Positions 12,101 through 25,100 of a stretch of 64,000 bases of DNA are shown in pieces. Source of the DNA: Callipepla californica brunnescens (lineage: Eukaryota > Chordata > Aves > Galliformes > Odontophoridae); the NCBI GenBank assembly GCA_023055505.1, contig JALIRH010000001.1, positions 8,620,467-8,684,466 on the forward strand, read 5' to 3'. Both the position numbers and the translations under genes were made by a program. Each line of letters starts with the position of its first letter. The first letter of the stretch is position 1. Under the pieces are notes generated by a model. The model did not search any database. It saw only the letters and a list, made by a program, of their open reading frames with translations, and was not told the origin of the DNA.

Positions 12101-15100
12101 TGAAGTTGTATACCCTTCTTTTAAATGAAGGCATAGCCACTGACTATCACTGTTGGCTTTGCAAAAGAATCTGGCTCTTTGTGTGAAACAACTTTCCTTG
12201 AGGAGGGCTGACAGCAACATCATTAAAAACAGTTATAAAGATTAATCTTCTCTTTAGGTTACTCAAGTTGAAAGCAAAATTTCAAAATACTTGAGGCTCC
12301 TCTGCAATCAAAATTTCACTAATAAGAATTCCTAAGATGGGTTTTATGCAGCTGTTCATAATGAAAATATTAGCCTTTGGACATGCTGCTGGAAAACGAA
12401 AATCAGAAATTCCAATATATTTTTTTTCTCATGTGTAAGTATCTTTAATCTGAGTACAGCAAATTCTGTGGGAATTCCTTCAGAAGATTAACTCCATGTT
12501 CAGACAGAGGAACTTAGAACTCATTGCTCAGGTAAATATAACTGAAGACTGAGATACAGAGAGACAAGTATATATAGTTACTGCTACTTTATCCAGAACT
12601 GATTCTCCTGTGCATGCAGGACAAGTGGGGAAGGGCAATCAAATCACATCAGAGTAAACGTTCAAGATTGTGATTTGGTTGCCTAAAAAGAGATATCTAG
12701 TGGATTTTGAAATGTTCTCTGGTATCAAAAAGCCTACATGGGGCAGCCAAATATGATGCAGTACATATGGGAGGTCAGTGCCATAATGGACAGCTGTTTC
12801 AAGAACAGAGAGGATTTCCTAGGGCACATCAAAAGGCACTAGATGCCCCTCCCCAGGCAACTGAATCATGCCAAGCTGACATCCTGAAGCCTTTCAGAAA
12901 CAACACAAGCCACCTATCCTAGTTCTTCATAGATGATTAAGATATTATATTTACATTAGCTAGAATTTTAGTCAGATCAGGAGTGCGTGTTTGAAGAAAG
13001 TTTCTCAGCCATTCCTTTTACAGGGCACTGGTTGTAAGGCAGAGCAGATTTGGAGTACAATAAATGGATTCCTTGAAGATTAAATTAAGCTAAATTACGC
13101 ACTCCTGAAGAGAATATAGTTGTAACCCCGCTGCTAATGTGCACTCAGTCACTGAAGCCAGAGCATAGTTAATCGTAAGGAAAGCATTTCAAAACACAAA
13201 CAGGTGAATGCTGGGATCTAGCAACACCTGGTTCACTCTACAGATACAATTGCTTTGAACTGTATTCTGTTAAAATACGTATTGCCTACCTACAGCCTGC
13301 TTCCAGTGACTTTATGTAGAAGCAATACACCTCCTGCACACCAGCCTAAATATTCTTAAATCTATTAAAATGATGAAGGGATTTCCAAGAGAAGATAAAT
13401 TCTCCATTCTTACTACAAAAGGCGAGACTGCAGAGCTCAGGGCATGGAGTCTCTTATCTACATGGTGCCAAAGATGGGAATTCAAATCTTACCATCACTC
13501 GTGTACTGGATTATATAGATATTAATCTATGAAAACAAAATCTCACAAAAGGGAGAGGAAGCAGTTACCCTGCTCAAAGTCCCCAAGATCTAAAACCTTT
13601 CCAGGTGAAAATACAGGAGAAAATGCAAATAAATTTATTAGGAAAAAAAAATTCTATCAAGCTAGCAATATCATATTTCAGTAACATATCGTAATGCTAT
13701 CAGTCAGTATACAAATCCTTGTATTACAACTGGTTGTGGATCCTTCTAAACCCTCAGCATTCAAAAATGTAGATTTAAACTCTGTGTTTCCTGTTTAGGT
13801 CTCAAATCATCCAAAGAAAATTACGTGAGTGGATATAAAAAATAATCACTCTCCCATCAAGTAAGGGAATATATTATCTGTCTTTCCACAGCCTGTATTG
13901 ACAATATTTAAGCGTAGCATACTCACAAAATGGTTGCATTATATATAAAAATGTATATTATAGCACTTTTATGAGGGGATAAAGCTTGCACTGCCCTTAG
14001 CTGTACCCTGGAGATTATTCAGATAATAAAGTATTTGACAGAATTATTTTTAATAAATGTGAAGAAGCTGGAAGCACTGTTTCATTTGGCTATCAGTCAG
14101 TTGACTATAACTTTGTATGATGTATTTTACAACACACATGAGATTTCTTCCTTTATTTTTAAACAAAATATCCATATTTCTATATGTTTATAACATATTC
14201 TGCATTATAGCACGGGAACCTATGCTAAATTTCTGGTCCCAAAGAGTCTTTCCCACTATTGATTATTGTCTTGAAGCAGCTTCATAAATTCTTGGTACAG
14301 ACAACAAAGAAAATTGCACTTCAGTTTTCGCAAACACAGCTCAGTGATTCTAGATCAGTGTTGAAATAATTTGCCTTGCTCATGATGTTTATTTTCTGAG
14401 AATGACTCTTAGTTTTACTAGTTTGAAAGAAAACACATCTTGCCAATGAAGCAAATATTTGCCTGTTGAGAAAAGTGGCTACGCTGTGTAGTATCTCTGA
14501 AAGGTGTGTGAGAGTTATTTGGTTTTTTTTTGTTGTTGTTGTTTACAAACCTGATTTTCTATATACACTTGAAAGAATAAAGGAAAAAACTCTAGAGCTT
14601 TTTCAGAGTCCAAAGCAATGGGAATTAACAGAGGAATCTGTGGAGAATAAAAAGCACAATTCCTGTTACAGAGTGCATTGAGGAGGTACGTCTAATTGCC
14701 CAGACAACAGGATGAAAGTGTTTTCCTTCTTTACATATTACAGATTAAACAGTGTAATATTTATAGCAGCTATTTTACATTCCAGACTGCAGGCTTCCAA
14801 AAATAGTCTTTCAACAAGGAGTATTATTAAGCCTTTAATTTCTTCCCTGTGACTATAATATTCTTCCCACAAGGGGAAATCTCATTCTTCTCTGATACAG
14901 TATGGCTAATCATCAGTTACTTTCCTTTTCAAAGCTTCAGACTTACTATAAAAATGTGAGTAGCTTGCACTTAGACTTCTGACTGAAAACCGCTTAAAGT
15001 CACTAGATCTGTGAGCTTTGAACTGCTATGCAGTTTTACCATTGTTAAGGTATAAAGAAACTGTTGTACAATGCTGGTAAGTATACCCACGAAACTTCTT

Positions 15101-16393
15101 TGTGCTCAACAGCACCCATTTTATGCATAATTACATGTTATGAAAGACAGCATGAAATACTTGTAGAGAACAGGGTAGCCAATGCTTGCAAATTCTACAA
15201 ATTTACATGAAAAATATTGCCTGGCAAACTAATGACTTAAATGTCAATAATTATAAGTGCTTCTTACTGTAATCAATAAGGATCGACAACAAGAGTAAAA
15301 TAAACCAGTAAAACAGTGAAAGAAAGTAGAACTGTCATCAAGAATTATATTGGTGAATTTGAGAGTAAACGTGCCATTGTAAAAATAAAATTAGCCAAGA
15401 GAAACTGAGACGCAAAAATTTCATAGATCATTGTGCTAGATTACTGGCTTATTCCATGGAATTTACTGTACTTTGACAGAGTGTATAATATTGAGTGTTG
15501 AATGTATATAGCCAACTATTTAGCAGCTGAGCCCAATTAACACTAAGATTTTGTACTGATATTCTCTTTTCCATTTGGAGGAAATAAATAAAATCTGTCT
15601 TGTATACAAGTGTAACAGATGTGATCACTGCATTTTACAAGCATTTCATTCTAATGGTTTCATGGGTTCTATTACCATTACTTCTCTCTTAATACTTAGG
15701 ATAAGCCACTATTGTAATCGCTCTCCAGAAGACTTTAGCCTAAATCAGCCAGGGATTACATGAAACTAAATATTAGCCATTTTAACTCATTTCATTTGTA
15801 TAGGCATATGCTATAGATTATTTGATGAAATTATTTTAGATGTTGCCATACAGAAATGGTTTTCATTTTAGAACTGAGCACGAGAACTAGTGATAAACTT
15901 GGGGCAAACTGAAGTAACAAAAGAATGGTTCAACAGTGGTACTGATCTCTAAGAAGATTCTTCTTGGGTAGACCTCAAATTTTGTTGCAGTGTTGTTCTT
16001 TTCCTTTGAAGGTCAAATGTGGTAGTAATAGTCCTGATCTATCTCTGGTCATGGACTTTGAGTGCGAACTCCCTCTCATTTTACCTGCTATTTAGTCAAA
16101 AAGGATTAGTGCAATGACAGATGTGTCAGGTCCTGCTTAAATTCTGAGAGCTGAAGTAATGTTAAGGTTTAAAAACAAGTTCTTCATGCAGATGTGATAA
16201 ATAAGATGATTTCACTGCGAGACAGAAGGTTACAGATCACAAATATGGAAGAGAAAATAATGAACGCTGAACAGGATATTTCGTGTGGACAGATTGTGTA
16301 CTAAATAAATGTGTCAGATGTTCATACTGCAGAAATCTAATAAATACAGAATGTACGTACATAAATTCCTTTCATTCCCTGCCCCCTCCCCCC

Positions 16394-16412
16394 AATAAAT
16401 AAATAAATAATA
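16394..16412. repeat. (AATA)n microsatellite
   Basis: About four AATA/AAAT units, immediately after a C-rich run (16379-16393). Confidence 0.85.
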
Positions 16413-18897
16413 AGTTTTAATCTACAAGAACCAAGGTTCACTGGGGAGGAAAGCAATGGACTTTGGTACAATACGGACTTTATTCAATGTGTATCTAGCA
16501 CCGAATTCTTCACAATAGTCCACATTTCAGTTAAACATTCTATAAACTATGAGAGAAATTATCTTTCTGCAGGCTGCTGTCAGTGACCCAAAGTCTTCTT
16601 TACCTCCTTCTGTTCAAGCTCCTTCAAGCAGTGGAAACAGTGGTTAATACCTTGTCTCATAAAAGACTTCTCTACTTCTATATTGATTTAGACCCCAGTT
16701 ATCTCCTCCAAATGTTACATTTGTAGCTCATATTTCAAACTAGTTCCCTGTGCAGTAAATGTTGTTACACCTTTGCTGTGCACATTTCCATTTTTTGCAT
16801 GCCATTTGTATTCATTCCAGTTAAAATAGCAGGAACTGTGGAATGAGTGTCAATTCCCAACCTTTTCTCTGGGAAGATACTTCTGAGCTCATGAACCCAC
16901 AGGTTCATATGCACCATTTCACACAATCTAATGTCTGTCTGCCATGAGACTACACTTGAAAGATCTTTACAGATGAATGATCTAAAACTCTTCTGTCAGT
17001 TAAAAGAGAGGTTTCTGATAAATAAACTTTGTATATAGAAAGTGTTTTTCAGAAGTGTTTACGTGATTTCCAAAAGCAATACCCACCAGAAAACAATAAA
17101 TCTTGTACTTTTTTATCATTTTGGTGTTTGTCATAATCTTATCTCCAATCTGGCATTTTTACTTGTTGGTTGCTTTGTTCCTTGTTACTATATGGCTTCA
17201 TATCATATCACATAGCAGGATTATTTTATTGTCCTGTTTTATGGTTATCATTAGCTATAACACTGTCTTATTTCTTACCTGAGCAATGCTCAGTGTACAT
17301 GTAATGGCCATTGCTTCTGGAAACCTGTCGATTAGAATTTATCTGAGCAGTCTGAGGGAACATTTTTCTGCTGAGTTACACAGAAACACATTGCAGCTCC
17401 ACTTATTTCTTCCTGCTGATTGCTGTGTAAGTGCTTAACAGTAGGAAAGTAAACCACTCTTCTAAAGGACAGACAACAGTGCTTTGCACCCGTGGTGTAT
17501 GGGTGGCTGCAATAATATATCAATCTTCCAAACATTCTTTTTGAACACAGTGAACTACTGCTTAAGGAAAGATATTTCTTTATTCTGACCTACCCAAATT
17601 AAAAGTCAATTCAGTACAGGGTTTTTGCTCCAAAGGTTTCCAGGAAATAGTTCTCTTTCTCACCTCATCACAGACAGTGACTTGTGCATATATATTTGAT
17701 GAAGAATAAATCATTTTTGCAGATGTTTCTAAAATCACAGGAACAGTAAATAAAACAGAAATTCAAACCAAATTGATTAGTGACCCAGGACAGGAGAACA
17801 ATCAGCCCAGGGATGAAGACGGTATGCTGTAGATTAGATGGAACAAAAGCTAGATCAGACAGAATAGAGAGAAAATAAAGAGCACAAAACAGTAACCTTC
17901 ATACTGGACTAAATAGTCTAAAAGTCTTGTGAAAATATTAGAAAATGGTCATGTAATTTTAACTTCGTCTCATAACATGTGCAGAGATTTGCAATAGCAG
18001 GAGTCAAATCTTTAAATTTCCATGTGTTGTTTTTCTTATTCAGCGTGGCAGGATTTATTTTTAGATTTTGTATATTATTTATATGTACCTCAGTAACTTA
18101 TAAGTTTATAATCTTGGTGCACAGAGATCAAAATAATAAACTGAAAACTATTTCCAAACTAGTACTACTGGCATTCATCCATTTTTCTTCCAAACCCCTC
18201 CTCAGGTACCCCTTCTCCCACAAAAATCCCAAATAATAAATAAATATAATGATAAACAAAAAAGAAATGTCTTATTAGATATCTGATTCTATTACAAATT
18301 GCTAATTGTTGTAATAGTCTCTGTTATACTCCAGAATCCATCTAGAAATATCATCAAAGAAAACAATTCAATAAGACCTGGGATCTTCCTAGTACATTTT
18401 ATTCCATGCAGGCCTGAAGGTGTCAATCCAAACATAAAATGGATTATTTAAATTTTAAAATATTTGAGTGATTTCTTGGTGTGCCTTTGTCAGTTTACAT
18501 GTTTATACTTAGAAACCTTCACTGGAATTAAAAAGCATAAGTTAACCCTGGGCAAGTATTAACATTTACAATGGGAAATATAGGTAAAAAATCAGTTGGA
18601 GTCTGAACAAACAGCAAATTCAACAAGTTCCCTTTTTTTCCAATAATATTGCATCTTTGCAGTAAGTCATAGGGTACAGGAGAAGCTTTGATTATCAGCA
18701 ATATTTTCCCAGAATAAAAAGTACTCAACATGCAGTCTAAACAACATCTATTTTAGATTAAGAAATAAACAAGAAGAAAAGTTAAAACTGTTGCATCTCT
18801 CACTCCTAATATTAATTTCTCATAGTAAATTTGGCTTCCAGATATTATGGAAATCTTATTATTAAGTGGGTGAATTTCAAAGGATCTCTGAATGCCA

Positions 18898-18928
18898 AAT
18901 ACAAACAAACAAACAAACAAACAAACAA
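18898..18928. repeat. (AAAC)n microsatellite
   Basis: About seven perfect AAAC units, the longest tetranucleotide repeat in the window. Confidence 0.95.
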
Positions 18929-20933
18929 TAAAAAGAGTAGATCCAGAAGAGAAAAATAATCTAATACAGGTGACTCCATAATCTAGTCCAGTTTTCTCTC
19001 ATTACAAGTAGTCATGGAAATCCCAATAAAACTGACTAATGCCCTTAAAACACATAATATCATTTGATGAATATTTTTGATAGTAATATCTTTCAGTCAT
19101 TGGTATAATGGAGTAAGATGAGAGACATTTTGGAATATTTAAATAGTATCAAGTTAAATGTTAATCCTAACTTTAACTTACTAAAGTTTTTGTATGCAAT
19201 AATGTATATTGCAGAAGCACCTTCATTTGACTTCGTTCTTTTATGAGGATTTTCATCCTTTATTAAATCACTGCTTTTATTCCTAGGGAAATGTACCACA
19301 CAATCTAGAGTCGTCTGTATCTGCACTGAAAGAGAAAGACATGTCCAGAAGCAATTTCACTGATTCACTTTCCACTTGAGACTGAAATCATTATCCAGCT
19401 GAAATATCTTTCATAACTTTATTTAGAGAATATATTTCTTTTCCTTATCAGTGTTTATTTTGCTGTCCTCACAAAGAAAATAACTAATTGGAGAGAATAA
19501 AAATGAGGAAACCAAAGTTGATCAGAGATCAATGAACCTGTGATCCACAGTAGCAGATTGAATGAAAATATTTTAACATGTATTTACATAGCAAAGTTGA
19601 CAATGCTATTATTCAAAAGAAAATGTTAAAAAATGTGTAGATAATCTGACATAGGATTTTTGTCTTGTTTTGTTTTGTTTTCCATATAAATGCATGCCAG
19701 TGTTTTTCTTTCCACAGCTGAGAGAGTCGAGATATTTGTACTCATCTTCTTTCCCTGACTGAGCCAAAATTTCAAGGGGTTTCAATCCACATAAAACCTG
19801 GTGAAATCTACTATCAGCAAAACTGGGCACAACTCCATACTCTTTAGTTGGGATATAGCCAACCATGAATTGTACCACTGAACTGTGTAGTCAATGGCAT
19901 TTCTATGTTCTGTTTTCATACCTCCCAAATAATACATTCTTAAGTATCACCACAGAGTTCTGCAGCGCTCACAAACACCATTTGAAAACATATATATCTT
20001 AATTGTCATTCGTCTCCTAAGTCACAGGAAGAACTTCAGGACTAAGTAGGAAACAAACCCCAGAGTTTTACCATCAAACACCTAATAGCTTCCCACCAAA
20101 AGCTTTTGAAGTGAGATACCACCATACAGTTATATTTCCACTTGGGCCTCCTTCATGGGAGATGCATGATTTCATAATTACTTTTTTAGGAGATGCAGAC
20201 TTATTTTGACAAGCAGAAGCTTTATACACATCATTCTATTCTTTTCTGAATAATTCCATGTCAGTGCCATCAGAGTTAACCTTCTTTCTTCCTGTTTTTC
20301 ACTCATTCCTATGTGGCCAGTGTTAAATGTACAGAATAGCTGAATGTTGCTGTACCAGTGAGGATGAAGCAACAGGGGATACTATTATCTGAAGGTGTGA
20401 ATTTTCTGTTAAAGTTTTGGGAACTAAATGTACTTTTCTGTAAATTCAGCAGCTCTTTACACCACATAGAGTTAAGTCTCAGTGTATATGCAACTTCAGC
20501 AATGAACCAGAATCCATGAACACTTTCTTTATACTAGCCATAAATCTGCTATACAAGCTGCTTCAGAGCATTGTTAAGACCAAATATTCTTTTCAGAGCT
20601 TGATTTTTTTTTTGTCTTCTCCTTACACCAGTTTTAATACAAAAAAAAAAAATTGTAAGGATTATGATGTATATCTGAGATCATTGTGTGATTACTAACA
20701 CCTAGTTAATTCTCCACACAATGAGTTATGTACAAGTAACAGAAATGAAGGTCCAAGTCCTCAGTTGACTTGTCTGTAGATGGTGAAAAAAGTGAGGTCA
20801 TCAATTCCTGTGTGCATCAAGAAAAGCTTGCTTTCTGACACCATGCCCTTTTTATTAGCATATTGCTAATGACTTCTCTAGATTGTTATTCCCCCAATTA
20901 ACAGATGTGAACTCGTGCATCTTTATATACATA

Positions 20934-21458
20934 AGTTCCTCTGAAAGTAAGGCCTCCTATTTATTTTCATGGAAACTATAACAGATAGGAATGCACAAGA
21001 ACGCTGATAGAACATATTCTCAGCTACAAAAAAATTCTTTTTTATCATATTCATCACCATTAACTGTGCATTTTTGCCACCAATGAGCAAGAGCCTGCAT
21101 GATGAGCTCGTAAAAATCTGTACCACTGGAGATGATCCACTGTCACTGTCATATCTGCTGAAATGCATCACCCACCACCTCACTCTGCTCACATCCACTG
21201 TTTGACAAGTGTAGAGCAAGCACTAGTGAACATCAGTGGGTGCAATTTTTTCTACATGGAAGAGTTCAATGGCATATCTTTGGTTCAGAAGCACTTCCAT
21301 GTCAGATGCCATTTTGCCAGATTTCACCTCAGCTGCCATCTTTTGTTCAGTAACAGAATGTAACAGGATAATGGCAGATTGTCATATCATCAACATCTGC
21401 CTGTGATGTCATGGGCCAGCATGATAAAACAGTAGTCATTACTTTCAGACCAACTCAT
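20934..21458 (-). mobile_element. Mariner DNA transposon, internally deleted (Galluhop-like)
   Basis: On the minus strand an ATG at 21339 starts a frame with MAAEVKSGKM and then LLNQRYAIELFH, a typical mariner transposase N-terminus. After a TAG stop the frame continues with QTVDVSRVRWWVMHF, the second helix-turn-helix of the DNA-binding domain. It then jumps, in another frame, to DFYELIMQALAHWWQKC, which matches the C-terminal end of mariner transposases. The D,D34D catalytic core between them is absent. Both ends carry inverted CTGAAAGTAA (20941 on plus; 21448 inward on minus), and TA dinucleotides flank at about 20932 and just beyond 21458, as expected for mariner. About 520 bp: a non-autonomous deletion derivative, inactive. 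The exact ends are uncertain by a few bases. Confidence 0.85.
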
Positions 21459-21635
21459 ATATAGTTTTATGCCTCCATTGTAAGCATTGTAAGTGATAGA
21501 CTACTTTTTATGACATTTTGTCTCTATGCAATTTTCATAGTCACTGAATTCATGAACAAGAGAAAGGAAATAGACATTCATTACAAACTGAGAATAGGAG
21601 TAAACTGTGCCTGCACTACCCACACACAAAAGGAA

Positions 21636-22143
21636 ATCACAGAATCATAGAATTGCTCAGGTTGGAAATTAACTTCATGATCAAATCCAACCGCAACCAA
21701 ACCATACTACGCTAACGACACACTGCTAAATCACGGCCCTGAGCACCACATCCAAATGGATGGTGATGCAACCAGCTCCCTGGAGAGCCTATTCCAGTGC
21801 TTAACAGCCCTTTCTGTAAAGAAGTTTTTTCCTAAAATCCAACCAAATCCTGCCCTGGCAAACTTGAGGCTATTTCCCCTTGTCCTGTCACCAGTGAGAA
21901 GATACCAAGCCCATACTCATGGCAAGTCACCTTTCAGGTACTTCAAGAGAGCAATAACTTCTCCCCTCAGCCACCTCTTCCCAAATTAAACAGCCCCAGC
22001 TCCTTCAGTCACTCCTCACAGGGCATATTCTCCAAGTCTTTCACAAGACTTTTTGCCCTTCTTTTGACCTGCTCCAGCTCTCAGTGTCCTTTCTGCATTG
22101 AAGTGTACAAAACTGAACACACTATTTGAGGTGGGCCTCACTG
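21636..22143 (-). mobile_element. CR1 LINE 3' end (minus), about 500 bp
   Basis: Starts on the plus strand with the inverted CR1 tail (ATCACAGAATCATAGAATTG). It continues through the inverted 3' UTR and the end of ORF2, including an inverted block for the octet around AACAGCCCCAGCTCCTTCAG, and ends at a block matching the inverse of the VQFWAP coding region (GAGGTGGGCCTCACTGG). 5'-truncated, moderately diverged, with no intact frame. It sits about 180 bp right of the mariner element. Confidence 0.93.
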
Positions 22144-25100
22144 GTCTTAAGTTTTACTAATACTAATGTGCTTCTTTCTATCCCCATACACCTTCAGCAG
22201 AGAAGCCGTAGAAGTAAGTGGAGAGCGCAAGGCCCCAGTTCACCTCTCCCCACTTCTTGCTATTGTAGCGTTTCTGGTGCCAGTAAACTCTATTTCCATG
22301 GAAAAGAGACTTGCCTGCTTATCTGACACAAGAACAGCTGACATGAACCAAACATTCAGATCCGAGGCCTTACATTTTTGAAGTTTCAAGTATTTTCTGG
22401 CCAGAGCACTCTGAGTACAGAGCCTAGCTCTGGGGATGAACACCCACTTTCTCACCAGGATCCTACTCCTTAGAACAGTGCCAGCTTCATCCCATTAAAA
22501 TTAATCTGCCTGGACCCCAGATATTTTAACCAGGCCATAAGCTGCTTGCACAAAGTCGGTTCTACCTTGTGAATGCAGGAGAAGAGAAAAAGCCCTCAGA
22601 AGAACTGGTGAGAACTCTGTATCCTAACTTCCATTCAGAATAAATAAAAATGGAGAAAAAAAAAAAAAAGGGTTATGAAGACAGACAATGAAAAATTAGT
22701 TGCTTTGTCTAAATGCTTCCAGTTGTTGATAAATGCTCACTATTTAGTCCTGCTGATTTTTTCCAGCCTGCAGCTGCAGAGCCCATGTTGCTCATGCCTT
22801 GCCATGACTGACAATCTGACTGCATGCCAGACAATCCCCAATTCTTACTCTTCTGTCTGCTTCAGTTATTTTTTAAGAGCGTTCCTTTTTCTTCTTTTCT
22901 TGAACCTGATGATCTCACACCGGAAATTCAGTTTTACTCCCAAAAAAGAGGATCTTTTGTGATGGCAACAGAGCAGTCTTACAATCAGCTGGGAGTTTTC
23001 CTTACTTAGGCAAGAAAAAAAATAAGGTCAAGAATTGACAGAGTTCCAGCAGTGCTTAAACTCAAGCAGCACAAAAAAGCTATTTAAGGAGCAACAAAAA
23101 CCTAAAGACACATTTACTCTGAGGTAATGGTGACATAATTTTTTGGAGAATAATTCCCAGTTATTTTAACCTATTTTTTCTTTCTGTATTCAGTACCAAA
23201 ATGTGAATAGGATATAGATGTAAACTTTACATGGAGACAGTGTGTCTCACAAGTCAGTGCAGAAATGTCCAGCACAGAAATAGCTCTTTACCTTGACAAT
23301 AAAGGCCAGTTTGATAGTTTATTTTCTTTATTCTTACAATGAGTCCATTGAAAAACCTTCATCGTTTTTATTCTGCTTCAATGCCTTACAGTTTTCTATC
23401 CCTTGTAAAGGAAATAAAGTTACTGAAGGCAATTTGGAGGCTCTGAATGAGAACTTGTTTTGAAGTTTCATAATGATTTCATGAATTTATTTTGTACTGA
23501 AAATTACAGTCTCTTGATTGCTAACATGAGACTTTTAGGTTTTTATTAGCATGTCTGTGGCCAAGAGACTGGTAAAATTTACTTTAGCCTTAATTCAAGC
23601 TTCAGCAGTGTCCTTACTACACAAGTAAATGCTTTCTTTGTGATTGGAATATCTTTACCCCACTGATCTAATTTTTGTGTTCCCACTTTTCATTTCCCAG
23701 TTGACTGCTCCATGTCCTCCTGCACAGATATACCTAGAGAAAACTTAGTACCTATATTTTCACATACAATACTTTGGGAAAGCAGATCAATTTTTAACTT
23801 TTCACTCATTTTTCTCTTTAGAAAGTTATTCCAGTTGAGCAAGTATTGCATGAAGGGGTGGAAGTTCTTCCAGCAGGACATTCTCTGTGTTGGTACACGG
23901 CCAGAGTACATATGACTCTTTTCCCAGATAGCACAGAGAAGAGGTAAAGTAAGGTTTCTGAACTGCTCCACCAGCACTTCTGAATACACATTTTGACCTT
24001 TATGTTATAGCTATATATGTCAAATATGACCTTTTAGTTATAGTAATCTCAGATTATCTTACACTGGAGGTTGAATGTAAGAATGAGTCAGGATTTCTCT
24101 CAGCTTAAATTTTACAAAAGATGTTTGTATTAGCTAAATCAATTAGAGAGACAGATAGATAGGGATAGCTATAGATATAAAGATATTTCTTCTACAATCA
24201 GTGGAACAGAGATTTTAGTAACCTGAGGTCAGTTCAATCTACTTAAACTTTTACTTTCAAACAGGATGAATTGTTCCCCGCTGGTACCTGCATTAAGAAT
24301 TACAGTGTCAGCCCACAACTCCCTTTAGATATCTCAATCATAGGCAGAGAAAGTTAGGTAATAGGTACCTCATCACAAGACCCTGCCCATAAGCAGCTAT
24401 CACAGACAAAAAAGAAAGGGTTAATTAGCTGTAGTGTGAGGAAGCAAATCCTGTGAGCCCTGCACACTACAAGCTACATAGCCCTTGCCAGGATCTACTC
24501 TGTTGAGAAGTACATAGGAATCAGAATACTAAAGAGATGGGGCATGGGATTGCTCAGAAATTTTTTGCAATGTTATATGAGAGTAAAGAAAGGCCAGCTT
24601 ACAGAACCTTAGCTAGGATCCAGCTTTGAATCACTGTTTAATACTTCCTATTGAAGAGCCTTACCAGTGCAGTTTTTCTGTGCTGATTGCATCTAACTGT
24701 TAAAGAAAGATTTGTCAAGAGTAAAACCACCCTATCCATCCTCAAGATCATACATGTTATTTCCTGCCTCTTCTGAGTGTGTTCTCCCAAGTTCCACTCC
24801 CTTCTCACCATTCGAGAGAAGCAGGGGACATGAACAAAAATGCCTCTTTCTCACACTGTTTCTTTCCTTTTTTTCCACTTGGGAAAAAAAAAAAAAAAAG
24901 AGAAAAAAAAGTTTTACACTGAGAAACATGTGTTTCTCTGCAAAAATAACAGAGTAAGTCATAGAGTTTTTCAGAGAACATGGAACTTGAAGAGGATGCA
25001 TTGCATAATTGGCAGCATCTCTGTCTTGTTTAAAGGAACACAATGACTCCAGACATTCTCAGTAACAGCAGATCTCAATTTGAATTGTAACAATTAAAAA

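Larger units (their letters stand above)
9179..20933. other. Long AT-rich stretch without recognised genes or transposons
   Basis: Nearly 12 kb in which no transposon, RNA gene or recognisable coding exon was identified, apart from simple repeats at 16394 and 18898 and a weak exon-like segment at 19182-19325 described among the findings. Open frames are all under about 90 codons, in an AT-rich background. Ancient, highly diverged repeats could be present without being visible by eye. Confidence 0.45.

Noticed and set aside
18898..18928. Array of short direct repeats as a CRISPR-like structure
   Set aside because: It is a perfect tetranucleotide microsatellite without spacers; the genome is avian.
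19609..19878. 89-codon minus-strand frame near the 19.2-kb exon-like segment
   Set aside because: It lacks a convincing acceptor with a pyrimidine tract and a usable donor, and it shows no recognised domain.
21756..21989. 77-codon plus-strand frame
   Set aside because: It is the antisense of a CR1 3' end.
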